From Penelope pileata (Eukaryota > Chordata > Aves > Galliformes > Cracidae): a stretch of DNA of 64,000 nt. The notes under the pieces were generated by a model that was given only the letters and a program-made list of their open reading frames with translations, searched no databases and was not told the origin of the DNA. A program made the position numbers and the translations under genes. Where the stretch lies: contig WBMW01003926.1 of NCBI GenBank assembly GCA_013396635.1, positions 1,072,965 to 1,136,964 on the forward strand, in the 5' to 3' direction. Shown one piece after another: positions 1 through 13,502 of the stretch (positions are counted from its first letter, which is position 1; the number at the start of each line of letters is the position of its first letter).

Positions 1-1140
1 GGGGAAGATGGGGCCTCCTTTGGGTGTTGGGTTTGGCCATTTTTTTCTAGTTCTCTTTAATTCTGACAACACTTTCATGCTGTTTCTCAGGCTCCGTGGA
101 GGCGTGTGCACCCGGCCGCTGGCCCCCAGAGCTCGCACGCACCTCCCCGAGCTCGTCAGCTGCCAGCCCCATTGTTCTGCCCCCTGCCAAGCCCCTATTG
201 TTCGCATCCCTCGCTGGTGGCATCACATCTCACTCAGCCAAGCCCCTCCTGAGCTGGGGCCCAGGCTGCAGGGTTTGATTTTTTTTTGGTTGTTGTTTTT
301 TGAAGATTTTTTATTTGTGATGCTGAGGGATGGATTTTAGGGGGTTGGTTTTCGGTGCTGCAGCTGGAGCTGGTTTGCAGAAAGAGGGTACCTGGGAGGG
401 TTCTGTAAAGCAGGCCCTTGGACAACATGGAGAAATGGGAGCCTGGAGACCGAGAATCCAAATACACACATCAGCTCTGGAAAGGTTTTGGATTTTGTAT
501 TTCTCATCTCTAGCAGGTGCTGCCCCATTCATTGCAAGAGGAGGAGAGGGAGTGAGGAGAAGGGAAGCCACCAGCCTGGCATAGCCATGCTGCTGTCAGC
601 AAAGCTCTTGCATTGCCAAGACATAAACTTCAGTGCTGGGCTGCTTTGTGGCCTCGCTTTAGGGCGATGCTGCTCTCAGAGCAGAGGGATACGAGTTGTC
701 CTTCATCTTGCTGGCAAGCATCACAGCTCATGGCAAGTCAGAACAGCATGGTAGTGTCTATCAGGAACTGCGCTCCACTGGAGCTCAGCATCCCCTTTAT
801 GTCAAAACGTGGGCATCCTTTTTTATGAGGAAGCTGGGAGAGCCATGCAGCTGAGATTTCTATGAAGTGTCACCAATTAAGCTACATTTCAGCAGGATGA
901 TTAGTGCTGCAGAAGGCTCAGAGGTTCCCAGCTCCAGTTTCCAAGTGAATCTTGTGGCTAGAAGATGTTGGCCAAAGCAGGTGTTGGCCAAAGAAAATGT
1001 TGGCCAAAGCATCTCTCCAACCATCCTGAGCTGCCTGCCTTCTGCTTGCCCACCCATGCCTGGTCCTCACTGGCACAGCCAACAAATAACCCCTCCTATC
1101 TTCCACATGAATTTTAGGGAGAAAAAGAGGAGGCAAGGCA
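1..1140. other. unique non-coding sequence
   Basis: No gene is recognised on either strand. There is a small CpG cluster around 105-155 and a 16-bp triple repeat at 966-1013, listed separately. Open frames reach at most about 118 codons and overlap each other in several frames, as chance frames do. Confidence 0.6.
966..1013. repeat. 16-bp tandem triplication
   Basis: Three copies of TGTTGGCCAAAG start at 966, 982 and 998, giving an exact 16-bp period; the four bases after each core vary. This is a short local tandem duplication. No function is implied. Confidence 0.85.
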
Positions 1141-1182
1141 CATCGAGGTCTTTTCCGACTGCAAGGATTCTACGATTCTATG
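1141..1182 (+). mobile_element. CR1 LINE, 3'-end fragment
   Basis: Only about 40 bp of a TTAATG-type CR1 3' end remain. The fragment reads GAGGTCTTTTCCGACTGCAA and then the terminal repeat GATTCTACGATTCTATGA. Two substitutions separate it from the usual TTCCAACCTTAATG. The 5' side is unrelated sequence, so the copy is strongly 5'-truncated, as is normal for CR1. Confidence 0.75.
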
Positions 1183-4100
1183 ACTATTATGATGACAGCC
1201 TCACCACTTGGACCCCACGGTAACACAACATCCGTGCTGTTTGTGTCCCTGCTGCACACACAAGAAGGGCAGGATCCTGGCCCTGCAAAGCTCTCAGGCA
1301 GTTGTGTTGCTCAGATCATGGGACAGGAAAGGGTCATTCTGATGGAGGCTTGGCTGTAGGTTCAGAGAGGAGATCGAGCAGCCCCACATGTGGGGTCAAA
1401 CACATGTCCTTGGCACGCTGGCTCCTGGGGCCACTCCAGCACACACACAGATGGCTCTGTGGGACAGCTTGCTGCTGTGATTCCCCTCTGGGGGCCACTT
1501 CTGCAACCACGCAGAGCTGATGTGGCTACCTGCAGGCTTGGCCCCTGCAAAAGAAGATCTCCAGGGCCGTGCTGGGCATTCACCCACTGCAGGCAGAGCA
1601 AAGCCAGACTGCAGCTCCTGCCCACCAGCATCATCCTCAAAGACGGTTCATTTCCCTGTCAACTGGCCCCATAGCTCTGAACAGGCAGAGAGAGGATCGA
1701 CTTTTTAAGGAGACCTTCCATAAAAGCACCCATGGCTGGAGAGAGTTCGAGTAAAAGCCCTGCTGAGCACTTTGGACACATCCTAGCAGAAAAGTTTTAC
1801 CTTTTTACTAGTGTTTGCCTACAGCCACAGAGCTCCCAAACCCCAGCCAGCTCAGTAATACTGGCTTGGCTCCTTAATCATACATAAAACATCCAGATAT
1901 ACAACAAATAAACAGACACGTTTTGTGCTCCTCCAGCAGGGCTTAGCACCTTCACAAAGGGATTTCTTTGATACTTAAGCAATAGATTGGCTTTCATTTT
2001 GCTAAGGCCTTACTTATATCAACATCTCTGTTCAAGTACTACACTTCCTTTTATGAAACGCTGGAATTTTTTCATGTTGAAAACGTTTTTACAGCCAAGT
2101 GCTCAGTTGCGCTGGCATTTCTCGTGTCTTGAACTCCAAACTGGCTAACCGCAGTCTCAGAATTCCCAAAGGAAATAATGAAAATTCCTAAAATCCTTGG
2201 CAAGGAAACAGTTGAAATTTTAAATTGAGTTAATCGTTTTAGCGAAAATGCTTGTAATAAAATAAATATGGGGAGCTGGGGTGAGGAGGGGGAGAAATCT
2301 GCTTCAGAAATGAGCGTCAAAGGAAAAAGAGAGAGGGGGAGAAGATCTTCAAAATTGAAGCCTTCTCTGCTCCGTTGCGGTATTATGTGTTGGAGATGGC
2401 TGCAAATTCACATTAAAAGGAGAATTTTGTTGGGTGTTCTGGTGCTGTGGTGAAAGCAGTTTGCTCGAGGTCCCTCTTAGTGCTTCAGGATTGCTCTGGT
2501 CCTGAAGGCTTGGCATGAACAATGCCAGGTGTCTTCAGTGGCTGCTGAAAGGCTTCCAAGGGCAGAAACCTCATCTCTGTGACTGCACTTCTGTGACATT
2601 GAGATGATTTAATTAAACTTCTAACTCAACTAAGCAACAAAAGTCCTTGACAGGTTGGTTTTTTTGCTTGCTTGTTAAATTAAAGCTTAAGGTTTATAAT
2701 TATAGCTGTTCTAATACGCTGGAGAACCAAAGCTACCATGATTTTTGTCCCTTTCTTTTTAGCAAATACACCAACTGGCTACAAGAACACTCAGTTACCA
2801 AAGCATCTCAGCAAATAATTTCCAGATGATTGATTGATTGTGGTACCTCTTCACTGTATCTCTTCTCCCATCTTTTTAGGTGAACCAGCAAACGTGAAAC
2901 AACAGCAACAACACCTAGATGCACCAAGAGAAGGACACAACAACCAACAGTTGGCCAAGCTCCAGTGCTCTGCACCTCACTTCATTGGAGTTTCACAGCT
3001 TTCCCCGGGTATGAGTTTGCAGCTGGAAGCTTTGCAAGGCACTGCTTTGCTGTTTGGGCTTTTGTAACCACCAAATCACTGACCAACCAACCCGTGCTGC
3101 ATGGAAAGAGTTCTGTATTTCTGGATTCACTCCTTCCCCAAGCCAACCATCCATCTGCTGGGAAATCTCCTCTGGCACCCAGATATTCCTGCTGCCGTGC
3201 CACGTACCGCAGTGTTTGTTCATCGCCATCTGTGGCCTAGAAAAACACAACAGTTGGGTTCAGAGTAGCACGCAAATGTCCACAACCTCCACAGGGTTTT
3301 TCAGCCTCTACTGCACGCCCATCAGCATCTTCTGTTTGCAAGGAGGTCTGGAAGGTCAGCAAATGGCATGGCAGTCATCTCCACGTTGAAATGACACCCC
3401 AAGAGGCAGCCCCTTCCCACTTGTGCTGTGCTGTCTTACAGGAATAGACCATAAAAGGCTTTGCTACAGGATATGAGACTGGCAGCACTTGGCCATACCA
3501 AAAGCCCATCTGGACTGCAACTGTGAGTCCACCCACGGCCAGTGCTAGGAATGGGGTGTAGGGAAGGACTGCAATATTTACACATGGAAATAGCAACAGG
3601 ACACTCTCCTGGAGTCCAGCTCTGCGGTAGATCTCCACACTTTCTCCAGAGAAGTATCCCCATCTTTTTCCAATCACGCTGCAAAACACGTTGGTATCAA
3701 TTTCAGTTTTTCTCTCCGGGCCATTGTGAGCAATTGGTGTCAGAGAAGCCAGCGAGCATCCCTGGCGTGATAACTGCATGCAGCTGGTGTTGGCATGGGA
3801 AGGATCCACACACAGTGCTCCAGAGCACACAGCTTACTGCCTCGAGACCTGAGCTGCAATCCAGCGTGATCCTGCAGCTACCAGGGTCCTGACCCACCTC
3901 ATCTTACCAATGAGGAGAAAGCATTTCTCTGTCTGCCTGAGCCATCTTCCCTTGGTATACCAGGCTGATGCCTTAGCCTCCTTTGGGCTTCCATCATCAG
4001 AGATCAGGCTCTTGAAAATAATTGCACCTCTGATCCATAAGAAAGTAATAACTGTAGAAAGAGTTTGGATGTTTTCAACAACAAATGATCTTTAAAATAA

Positions 4101-4879
4101 AATAAAATGAATAAAATTAAAAAAAAAGAGAGACTGGAAAAAAGCAGCTCTAAAATGTGATGCTAAGGTAAGATCAGGAAAACAGAGCCAGCGGGGGTAA
4201 CAAATCAGATAATATCATGCCATCAGTGAAAGCAGTTGCAAAAGGAAATGGTTATTGTTATAAACCTCAATAAATTTAATCTGGTGCATCACTGAAAACA
4301 AACTATGATCTCAGATAAAGCAAAACTCTAGTGAAACAAAGAACAAAGCTATTGTAGTCATGATTTACAGTTCAAAGATATTTTGTTTATTTCATCTTCA
4401 TCAGAGACCTTCGTTTCCCCTAGAGAGCATATGAATAATGAAAGGTGGTTTCCTATGATGTGTTTGCTATTGCTCACTGCTGCCAGCCCAAGGACTGATA
4501 GGGGAACAATGGTAGGTTGTTAGACTTGCTGGTTGCATGTTGCCTTCTGTAAATAAACCACAGGAATAAACGACTTCCCTGCAGTAACAGCAATCATAAT
4601 GCTTTGTTCAAGTCAGGAATCTAAATAACGGGTGCATGAAGACTTGTGTGGTTTGTACTCTTGGGCTGTGTTTAGGGAATACACGATGGGGGCCACACTG
4701 TCCAAGCTGTGCTGATGTCTGAAGAAACACCTCTGAGGTCGGGAGAGCAGGTCCTGTCCCACCAGAAAGGCCTAGCTAAATTCCACACGTAGTGCTTAGA
4801 CAAGAGCAATGAAGCAAAGCTTACTTGGAGCTTATCTGCCCCAAAGGGAGATGTAACACATCAATTCCTTGACCTGAGC
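1183..4879. other. unique non-coding sequence, partly AT-rich
   Basis: No gene is recognised. The stretches 1780-2450 and 4000-4660 are AT-rich. The largest open frame here (3375-3830, minus) has 151 codons and no recognisable domain, signal peptide or conserved motif. An A-rich simple repeat at 4093-4128 is listed separately. Confidence 0.55.
4093..4128. repeat. A-rich (AAAAT)n simple repeat
   Basis: AAAAT units run into a pure A tract (TTAAAATAAAATAAAATGAA and onward). No retroposed body is recognised next to it, so it is read as an A-rich simple repeat and not as the tail of a retrocopy. Confidence 0.7.
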
Positions 4880-4971
4880 CAGTGAGTGGCATCCCTAACC
4901 ATGGCAGGAGTGTTGGAACTAGATGGTCTTTAAGGTCCCTTCCAACCCAAGCCATTCTATGGTTCTGTGAT
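4880..4971 (+). mobile_element. CR1 LINE, 3'-end fragment
   Basis: About 92 bp of a sense CR1 end with CCATTC-type terminus. It contains GTGGCATCCCTAACCATGGC, then GTTGGAACTAGATGGTCTTT, then AGGTCCCTTCCAACCCAAGC and CATTCTATGGTTCTGTGA. The order of these blocks matches the CR1 3' UTR. The 5' side is truncated. Confidence 0.93.
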
Positions 4972-5279
4972 ACATGGAACACAGGCAGTGTTCAGTCCCA
5001 GCTCCCTCTTCTGCACCACTGGGACCCAAGTGCAAGCACAGGCTTTGCAAGCCAAGCAAGTGTCCCTTGCAAGCAGTGGAAATCAGGGACAAGTCTGAGA
5101 ACACTTCATCAGGATTAAACATGCATTTAAGACTAGACTGGGCTGGATTTCAGTGGGGCCAATCTCTTCCCTTTAGCTCCTAACAGTCATTACCTGAGAC
5201 TTGATACACGTCCTATGGCCTACAAGGAAGGGAGATGAGTCTGACCCTCTCAGGGTCAAGGAGCACCTGGCAGGGGGCA

Positions 5280-5326
5280 CATAGAACCATAGAGTTGGAA
5301 GGGACCTTTAAAGGTCATCTAGTCCA
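5280..5326 (-). mobile_element. CR1 LINE, very short 3' end
   Basis: On the plus strand this is the reverse complement of a CR1 terminus: CATAGAACCATAGAGTTGGA, then AGGGACCTTTAAAGGTCATC and TAGTCCA. About 47 bp are kept and the rest is truncated. The 120-codon frame across it (5235-5597) is a chance frame. Confidence 0.9.
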
Positions 5327-8300
5327 AAAAGCAAGCAGGTTCTTGGTGACTACATCAGCCACGGCACAGCTGAGCCATGTTTCAGCTTTTGAGATCTCTT
5401 TGACACTCACACTCCAGAGAGCCAGGAGATGCCTCCACCAGTGCTGCCCTGGAGGTGACCTGCGTCACCTGGGGAAGGGCAGCTGCATCCTGACACGCAC
5501 TCAGGTTTTGACAGAGGGGACAAGAAAAATCCCCACTTGCAATTCACCCACATGGAGAAAACAGATCGCGCTTGTGAACAGTTTAAATATGGAATAAAGG
5601 AAAGCAAGAGGATTGCCTTTTGTGCACAGGGACAAAACAAGGTATCCAAGGAGGCAAACTGGACAGCAGAGGAGCACCAGCTATTGCTGGATGCTGGCAG
5701 GGACACCGTGTGAGGCTGATGGCATGCAGCAAGCACATAGCAGCAATGATCCAGAAGTCCCATCCCTGGGGACCAAGGGAAGGAAAGTGTCTTCATTATA
5801 CCATCTCTAAGACACGCCGGGCAACTCACAAAACATGTGGTCAACATCCTGCCTGCAGCAAGTCCCAAACGCCAGTGGGGTCCAGCTGAGAAGCACGTGG
5901 AGTGCTGCTGGCAGGGCAGAACAATGTCACTGGAGGCCAGAGCAGGACAATGGCAGGACACCGAGCCTCCCCAGGACTGCCAGCCCGCAGAGCGAGGGCC
6001 TGCTTGGAATTGTTGGTCTGTGCCTGGTATACGAGGGTTTGGGCCCTGCTCCTGGAATGAGGTCCCCAGGGAACTGCCACAATTGAAGGGAGAATAATGA
6101 AAGCTCTGGTCTCAATGCAAGTCACCCACTCTCCCAACGAGGCTTTGTTCCAGGGTCTCTGCTTTAACCCAAATTGACACCAACTCGGCAAAAGCCCCCA
6201 GCTGCACATTCCTTCCATACAGTTTTACAAGCTGCAAATGCAAAACCACAAACCAAACTGGGAAATTAGAAAAAAAAAGAGAAAAAAAGAGGAGCCTGAA
6301 CCATGCAAAGCCCCCACTACCTTCCCTCCTGCCTCTGTTTCGGGTCATCACACCCCAATTTCCAACTACTTTTCTGCAGTAGCTTCTTGCCTTGAAAATC
6401 CTCAACCTCTCATGAACAGAGACTCCTTGCTGAGTGCTAACCTGTCCCATCTCTGCACCAAGGGAATAAATCAACTACTGAACTCCCAATCATCCCTGGC
6501 CGGGTTAGAACATCTGCCTGGGGATGGGCCTGGGGTGTGATGCTGGGACCTGCACCCCACCAAGCCCCCTCTTCCACTGCCATGGCTGCTTCTAAGCAAA
6601 TAAACAAACAAAAACCTACCAATAAAGTCCAAACAATGAACACTAAGCTCTTCTTGGACAAGGAAACCACTTACCAGTTGGCCAGAGCTGCTGAAACTCA
6701 ATCTGTGGGACTACGTGCTCATGAAACACAGCCTCGCTGAAGGCTCTGTTCCCTGGCAAAACAGCTCACCCAGTTTTGTGGGCAGAGGAAATGGGGACGA
6801 GCTGCCTTCCTGGGTTGAGCAAGACACAACAGCTCTGGCCAGATGTTAAACAGGTTGAATCCCATCCCAGTGTCTCCTGAAATGAAGATGTGACAGCAAA
6901 TGGCATCTCACAGCCGATGAGATGTGTACTAATCCCCTCCATAAGAAGCAGAGGTTTGGCCACCAGCCCTTGTCAATAGAAGATGGATCAGAACTCTGTT
7001 CCTTTTTGCTTCTTTTTATCTCTATTTCAGCGGTGCTATCTGATTCTTCAGTCTCACCAGGCTGGTGGCACACAGACCAGTCCAAGACTTAGCAGTGCTC
7101 CTGATCCCCTTCCCAGGGTAAAGAGGTATAAGAAGAGGGGCAGGTTTGCTCAGAAAAGAAAAATGCATCACATTATAACAGATGGCATCTTGGGCTAATG
7201 AGGTATTGGTGCTACTGACGGGATTAATGAACAAACACACACTTTCCAAGCCTAGTGCAATGTGCACATTTTTACTCCAAGAGGCAACTCTCATGTTACC
7301 TACTTCAACCACGTGTTGGAAATGGGCTGTTGTATCTCAGCAACTTTGCTCTGCACTGAGTGGAGCAGCAAAGTTGATTAATCCTCCTCTCTCCTGCTTC
7401 TCCATCCACATCTGATCTCCATCGGAAGATCTGCAGAGCTGTTTCCAACAGCTTGCCTGGCTGGGAACTGGCTGGAGAGCTGCCCACACCTACCAGTGTC
7501 TCCCAGTTGGTGCAAGGTCTGTGTCATGCAGCCAGTGCTGTTGTAACAAGATGAGCCATACCAAGAGGCACATACGCGTCTCACTGATCTGAGTCACTCC
7601 GTCACATTCCCACCCGACATCCGCTGCCGTGCCTCCAAATTTAGCCCCAGGGATGAAGGTGATTCCTCCTCTCCCTTTTTAGGTGAAGGTCACAAGAGCA
7701 GCCAAGAAATCACAGGGAGTCAGCCCTGGAATCGAGGGCTGAGTGCAGGTTGTTCTGGTTTGTTTTTCTTTCCCTGCTTCTCCTGCTGCTTTCAAAGCGA
7801 CTTTTTTTTTTGGTGTCTTCTGCTGCCAGCTCTGTTTGAATACAGCTCCGTCGTACTCCAACCTCTGTAAGTATCTGAGACTGCTCTGATAGATTCAGCA
7901 AGAACTAGAAGACAGCAGAAGGACTGAGCCAGCCCTCATCCAGGAACGTGGCGGGGTTTATTAATACAATGGAGATGGCAACAGAAAGTGCAGTGCACCT
8001 ACTGGGTCATCTCATGCTACTTCTGGGAGGATAGAAGGACAACAGCTGCTCTCTGAAGATGTGTTTGCATGCCAATGTTGCTAATGCATAGAATAAGCTG
8101 GATTTTTCCAATTGCTAATGGTTTTAATCTTTTCCTTCTGTCTCTGAAGCCAAGGGGCCGACAGAATGCAGAGTTGGCTCACGGTGTTTCCTTCCCCTTT
8201 TCAGTGCATTTTATGTAACGTTAACTGCACGCAACCCCAGAGATCACCTTCTGCCTGAGGATGGCCATGGGGTCATTGCACCTCCCTGGGTGTTTCTTCC

Positions 8301-11300
8301 CACAGGCTGCAATCCATTGGAGCACTGAAGGAAAGACTTCTCAGCTCTGCTGTTTTCCTATGTGCATCACGTCACCCCTTGGCAGCTCTGTGTCCTCCGC
8401 CAGCCTTTGCCTGGAAGCCATTTCCAGTGTTTGTCAGCTGAAGCAGGGGCCTTGCTCTCCAAATCAGCTGCTGCACGAAGGGCAAGCCGTGGAGATCGCT
8501 GCTTGCCCTTTGATGGAGCCAACCTTGAAACCCTCTGTGCAGCCTGTACATTGCATGGCTGTCCATAATTACTCAGTCATTGGCAACATCTCCTCCTCAG
8601 GGCCAAATCCAAAGACTTTTCCATTGAGAAAAAATAGGAATATCCAATATGAATTATAATTTTCAAGGAATCTCCCCTCAGGTTGGCCTGATATCTTTTG
8701 CTAATATTGGCAGTCCTGGGGCAAGTCACACCTACTTTTCAAGGGAATCTATTTTATCCTGAATTTTACAGGTAGGATACAGGACTTTTCTGTCTTCAGC
8801 AGCCCAGGGACAAGCCTGCTCACCTTCCCAGCATCACGGTGAGGGAGCAGAAGGCAGGGACCCAATGCAGGAGCCCCAAAGGATGGGCACAGCTCAACCA
8901 GCTGCCCAGTACACCAGCAAATATGGCATGGGCAGACCCTTCTGAAGGAAGTGCAGAGCTTTCTGCATCTCAGCTTCTGGGAGCTGTGCATGGACCAGCA
9001 GCTGGGTCCAGGATGGATTCATGGGGCAACAGGGCAAAAGATGGGCAGGACCCACCCTCTGCTGGCTTCGCCCACTGCAGCAAGTAGCCCCAGTCTTCCC
9101 TCACATCCTGGATCTCTCCTCTTTCCTTTTCTCAGCCCCAGTCAGTGCTCAGAGCACAAGTCTTCCCTTTTTTACTTCAAAGTGAAACATTCTGTACCTT
9201 ATTTATTTTGAAAACAATTTATAAGGGCAATAATAACATCCTTTGGCTTCTTGCCTTGATAGCCCCAGGCATTATATATGCCTCGTTATTGAAATAGCAC
9301 ACACCCTGCCATGTACCGCTTATATAGGCAACTCACTGTGCGCTCATTAAACTTCTGTAGGTATTGGCTGATATAAACAAAGTAGAAAACGCACAGTACT
9401 ACAAAGTCTGCGTACGACCGCCGAGCCTAGAAAATGACTGCATAATAGGTCATGTGGTTCAGCAACGCGGCTCGGTATCCTGGACATCTGAAAACCTTTT
9501 GTGGTTCCAGCATCCCACACAACCGCGCGCCGTTCCTGGACGCACGAGGTGGTGATACGAGCGGTTACGCAAGGAGGCAGTCGCTGTACACGGATCCACG
9601 CTAGAATCAGCACCAAAAAAAGTTTGCCTTCCGTAGGGGATAAGTAACACAAAATCAAAGCTGCTGTTACAGAAAATAGAGGGAAAAAATGCTGAAACTT
9701 GGAAACCTTGGCCTCAAGTGGAACAGCAATGCCCCTCAAAATGGCCAAGAAGAAAAACGCGCAGAATGTCCTTGCATTGTATAAAGGAGTAATAGCACTG
9801 GGAAGGAGTTTAAAAGTAAGCAAACATGACTTCCAGTGTGATCCATATTAAGATTTATTGACCCTTAAAGTCAATATTCTCTGCATCAAGGCCAAGGTTA
9901 ACATTGACTTTGAGTCTAATGAGAGAGCTGTAATGAAGTGCAGGTTAAGAGGCCCTCACAAAACTATCTGTTTTTTCAAAGGGGGTTGGAAGCCTCTACA
10001 CAGGATCAACCCCATCTTCCTCCGTATTCAAAGCCATCCGAATGTGCCAGGCTTTCTGCAAAACCCCAGCATTTAAATATTGCGCCAAACTGATAAACCA
10101 TCTGGAAGACTCTTCCAGTGGAAGCATACGCAACCTCTGCTCTACGATCACCCTGATGCTCTGACTGTGGTCAGGCCCTGTTTATCTCAATCCAGTATAA
10201 ACACAGACAGAAGGAAAACTTGACATCTGCTAATGGCAAGGTAACAGCACTATAGAAAACGCCAGTATTTGTGAAATCCTGTCCTTTGACAACTCCTTCT
10301 CTTGGGAAGAGTGGGCATATGTTGCCAAACCAAAGGTTTGCAAGGTTGTGCAATTACAACTATTTCTTTTGAGTTAATAATGACACAACTGCTCACTTAA
10401 TGAGGAAGGAACCTGGGATGCTGTCACATCCCAGCCTCAGGGCTGCAAGTTTACAATCTCCTTTCATTTTACCGTGAGATGTTAAACAGACAGAAAATGG
10501 ACAATCTCAGAAAATTAGGAATAAAGAGCAGTTACCCAGAGTCTGCTCCGAGGCCTAATGCTGTACTTTCAGAACATCCACACCTGATTTCCAAAGTTGG
10601 TTTGGGCACTTGCTCAAAGCCTTGCTACACCTGCAGAAAGACTTGTGTCCCAGATGCAGGCTGCTCTCCCTAGTTTCACTAATCTCTCCCTGCAATTCTT
10701 GACTTCCTTCATACCCATCTGCCAAACCTTCGTTAGCAAGAGGTGGGGACACAGCTGGAGAGACACCATGGCTGTTATGCTCCTGGTGACAGCACAGCTC
10801 ACCCTTAGCAGCACACAAATTTTGGGAGCCTACATGGCAGCACAGCACTGCCAGGGAACGCGGCTGAATTTGGAGCACAGAGGGGAAGCAGCACAGCACA
10901 CATTTCAGCTCAGCTCCAGAGGCACAACTTACTTTTTAAACTACTTTGAATAAAGCTGCAACAATTTCCCCAGGACTTTGTTAGTTTTGTACATTTTTAT
11001 GTCTTCCCCCAGCTGCTTGCTTTCTCCTTGTGTTCATTAAGACATTTGGTTTTGTTTCAAGGTCTGGGCAAAAGAAAAATAGCTGTATGTATATATAAAC
11101 AGACTATTAAAATAAAGAGCACCATGTACTGGCACTGAAGAATCTGTAGTGTTATCCAAACGTTTTTAGGTTCAGCGGGGCTGTTGTTATGCACAGCAAA
11201 CAGCATCCCAAGCCCAGCTTGCACCAGTTTTCCCATCATGGTCTTGTTTACCCGTGCTTCGTTTTTCCCTCCCCAAGAAGCACCCACTTGGGGTCAGATC

Positions 11301-13452
11301 CTGCAAATCACAATTGTCTTCTGTAGGAGTGAGCTTCACTCAGCTCTCATGGATCTTGAGAAAATCGCTCCCCAGTGACCTCTCTTGGCACTCTGTCACG
11401 GGCTGACTGCTGAACACCTCCCTCTGACCCTCTGTGTTTGTGCTTTGCTCTGTGGCAGCATCTTTCTTTAATAACCTAAAATAGGAAGAACCTCAGCAGG
11501 CCCTCTGGGGTGTATCCAGGCCTCTTCATTATGCCAGAGTTAGGCAAAAAAAGTAAAAAATGGAGAGAAAGAAAGAGACAGATGGACACACATCATCAAA
11601 TGGGAGCCTAACCCCTTTGCAGCAGTAGAAGCATGCAAGCCATGCACCCACCTGCATGGCTCTCAGGGAATGGAGAGGAGGACTTGCTGCCTACAACCCA
11701 ACCACAGGTCCACCCTGAGCCCCATGTTGTGGCTCTTCGAAATACAATCAGTAAAAAGGCAGCACCCAACCCAACTTCGTTCAGCTGCTTTTTACAATTC
11801 CTGTGTAACTTGGCACCGTGGCACAGCCCTGCATGGACTGGGGGAGCGCACGGTGACAGGGAGGAGAGCTGGCAGTGTGGTTTTCCCACACTTTCCTAGA
11901 GAATCAATTAAATGACAAACAGAAAAGAGAAGAACAAGAAAAAAGCTCCTGTCATTCACTTCCTCTGGGGAGCATCGAAAGATGCCATGGTTGCAACAGC
12001 TTTGTTCCTGCAATGCAAGATGCAACATTTTGCATTTCCACACTGTTCCATGCTGTTTCTCCCTAAAAGATGTCACTATTAATTTTGTGCAATGTACACA
12101 CACCCCCAAGCCTTTTTGTGTGTTTGCATCACCTAAGTACTGCAAAATTGAAAAAAATGTGCAAATGGAAGAGATTTTGGGGTGCACCACCCATGAACAT
12201 CACCACCCCCAGAACAAGACAGCAGCAATGAGGATCAAGGTGAGGCTCCAGCTTTCTGCACGATGAGATTGTACCTTTAAGAGGTGCAAAAGAAAAGACC
12301 AAAAACAAAAAAAGAAAGCCAATCCATGGGATGAGTCACTCTGAAATGTGCCCGTTCTCCCCCTGCAAGGCTGAGCAGCCTCACACAATGCCCCCGGGGC
12401 ACAGCCTCCTCATTTGGCAGGGCTCAGAGCTGAAGCAGGGCTGGGGAATACCTTTACGCTGGAGAATTTGGCTTGTAACAAGGCTTTTCAGGAACATGGC
12501 AATTGCCCACGTGAACGCATGGCTTCCTGCATTAATATGCTAAAGAGACAAGACAAGCATCTTTAGCTACAGCTGAGGACTAATTAAGACTGCTCTTTTA
12601 CAAATATTGCATGGTTCATTCCATTCTTCCCCGATTAAGAACAAAAGAAGAAAGAAGTCATTTATTGTCATGAGTCACTTCAGATACAATGGAAGGAATT
12701 CCAACAGATGACTGAGACAAAACAAAAGCTGACATTATGAAAGCCACGTCTAAACACTAATTTAAACTGTCAACTTGCTAGCGAGGAAGGTTCATGACAG
12801 AGGGAGAATTAAAACTTAAAAGAGCACATAAATCATTGAAGAGATTAGCAGCGTGTGATGGGGCCAAAGAACGCCGCGCTGGAAGCTTGCTGAATGGTAG
12901 CAAGCTGCCTCTCGATTTGGGGGTGAATGTTGTGTTTTGCCAACAATCGTGGGCTAAGAGGAGGGATTTGGGCTGTTTTCCCAGAAGTGGGAGCTGCGTG
13001 AGTCTGTGGTGTGACTCCCATGCCCAGCAGGTGAGGATCAGGCCGCGTCCCAGCACTAGATAACAACCAGCCCAAGCTTGCCTCCGACTTATTAGAAGTG
13101 CACAATTTCAGAGAGGAGCCAAAATAGCTTTAGGTCACATCTGGAGCTGCTGTAAATGGCCACGACTGACACCCACGATCTGTCTATGCCACACCGGGAG
13201 CCCACCTTGCCCTTCCAGCAGCACCACCGCACCTCCCTCCCTCCCAGTGCCCTGGGTGCACATCCTAAGGTCATGCCTTGTTACTTGCTGTAGATTTGCT
13301 TCCCACCATGCAGTGAGAAAACTAGCTTATCTCTGCTGTAGCAAAGAAATATGGTGTTCAAAAATGCAGTGTGTGCTGAAGAGTTTCAACTGTGGATTTT
13401 TTCCCTACAGAAGAGAACATGTTCTTATATAGATTTGCAAGCAAGCATATAC
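5327..13452. other. 8.1 kb of unique non-coding sequence
   Basis: No gene and no CR1 copy is recognised. The longest open frame (5407-5961, minus, 184 codons) shows no known family and starts inside ordinary repeat-flanked sequence. Purine-rich DNA lies at 6266-6295 and a pyrimidine tract with T11 near 7801-7811. The one compositional anomaly is the CpG-dense segment at 9240-9660, listed separately. Confidence 0.5.
9301..9610. other. CpG-dense segment, possible decayed LTR or regulatory element
   Basis: By my count 9361-9600 holds 20 CpG in 240 bp, far above the flanks, including CGCGCGCCG and several ACG/CGA steps. Upstream, TATATA lies at 9321 and ATTAAA, a variant polyadenylation signal, at about 9347. 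That spacing resembles the promoter and poly(A) layout of a compact retroviral LTR. There is no convincing primer-binding site, no gag/pol/env frame and no second copy in the window, so a solo LTR fragment is only a hypothesis. The alternative is a methylation-free regulatory element. The 158-codon minus frame across it (9347-9823) is not recognised. Confidence 0.3.
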
Positions 13453-13453
13453 A

Positions 13454-13502
13454 TTGATGGTTGGACTAGAGGTCTTTTCCAACCTTAATGATTCTATGAT
13501 TT
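13454..13502 (+). mobile_element. CR1 LINE, 3'-end fragment
   Basis: TTAATG-type sense end: TTGATGGTTGGACTAGAGGT, then TTTCCAACCTTAATGATTCT and ATGATTT. Only about 49 bp remain. The match to the CR1 terminus is close, so this looks like a severely truncated but not very old insertion. Confidence 0.92.

Noticed and set aside
5407..5961. 184-codon minus-strand frame, C- and S-rich
   Set aside because: No family recognised, no conserved cysteine spacing that I could identify, and competing plus-strand frames in the same place.
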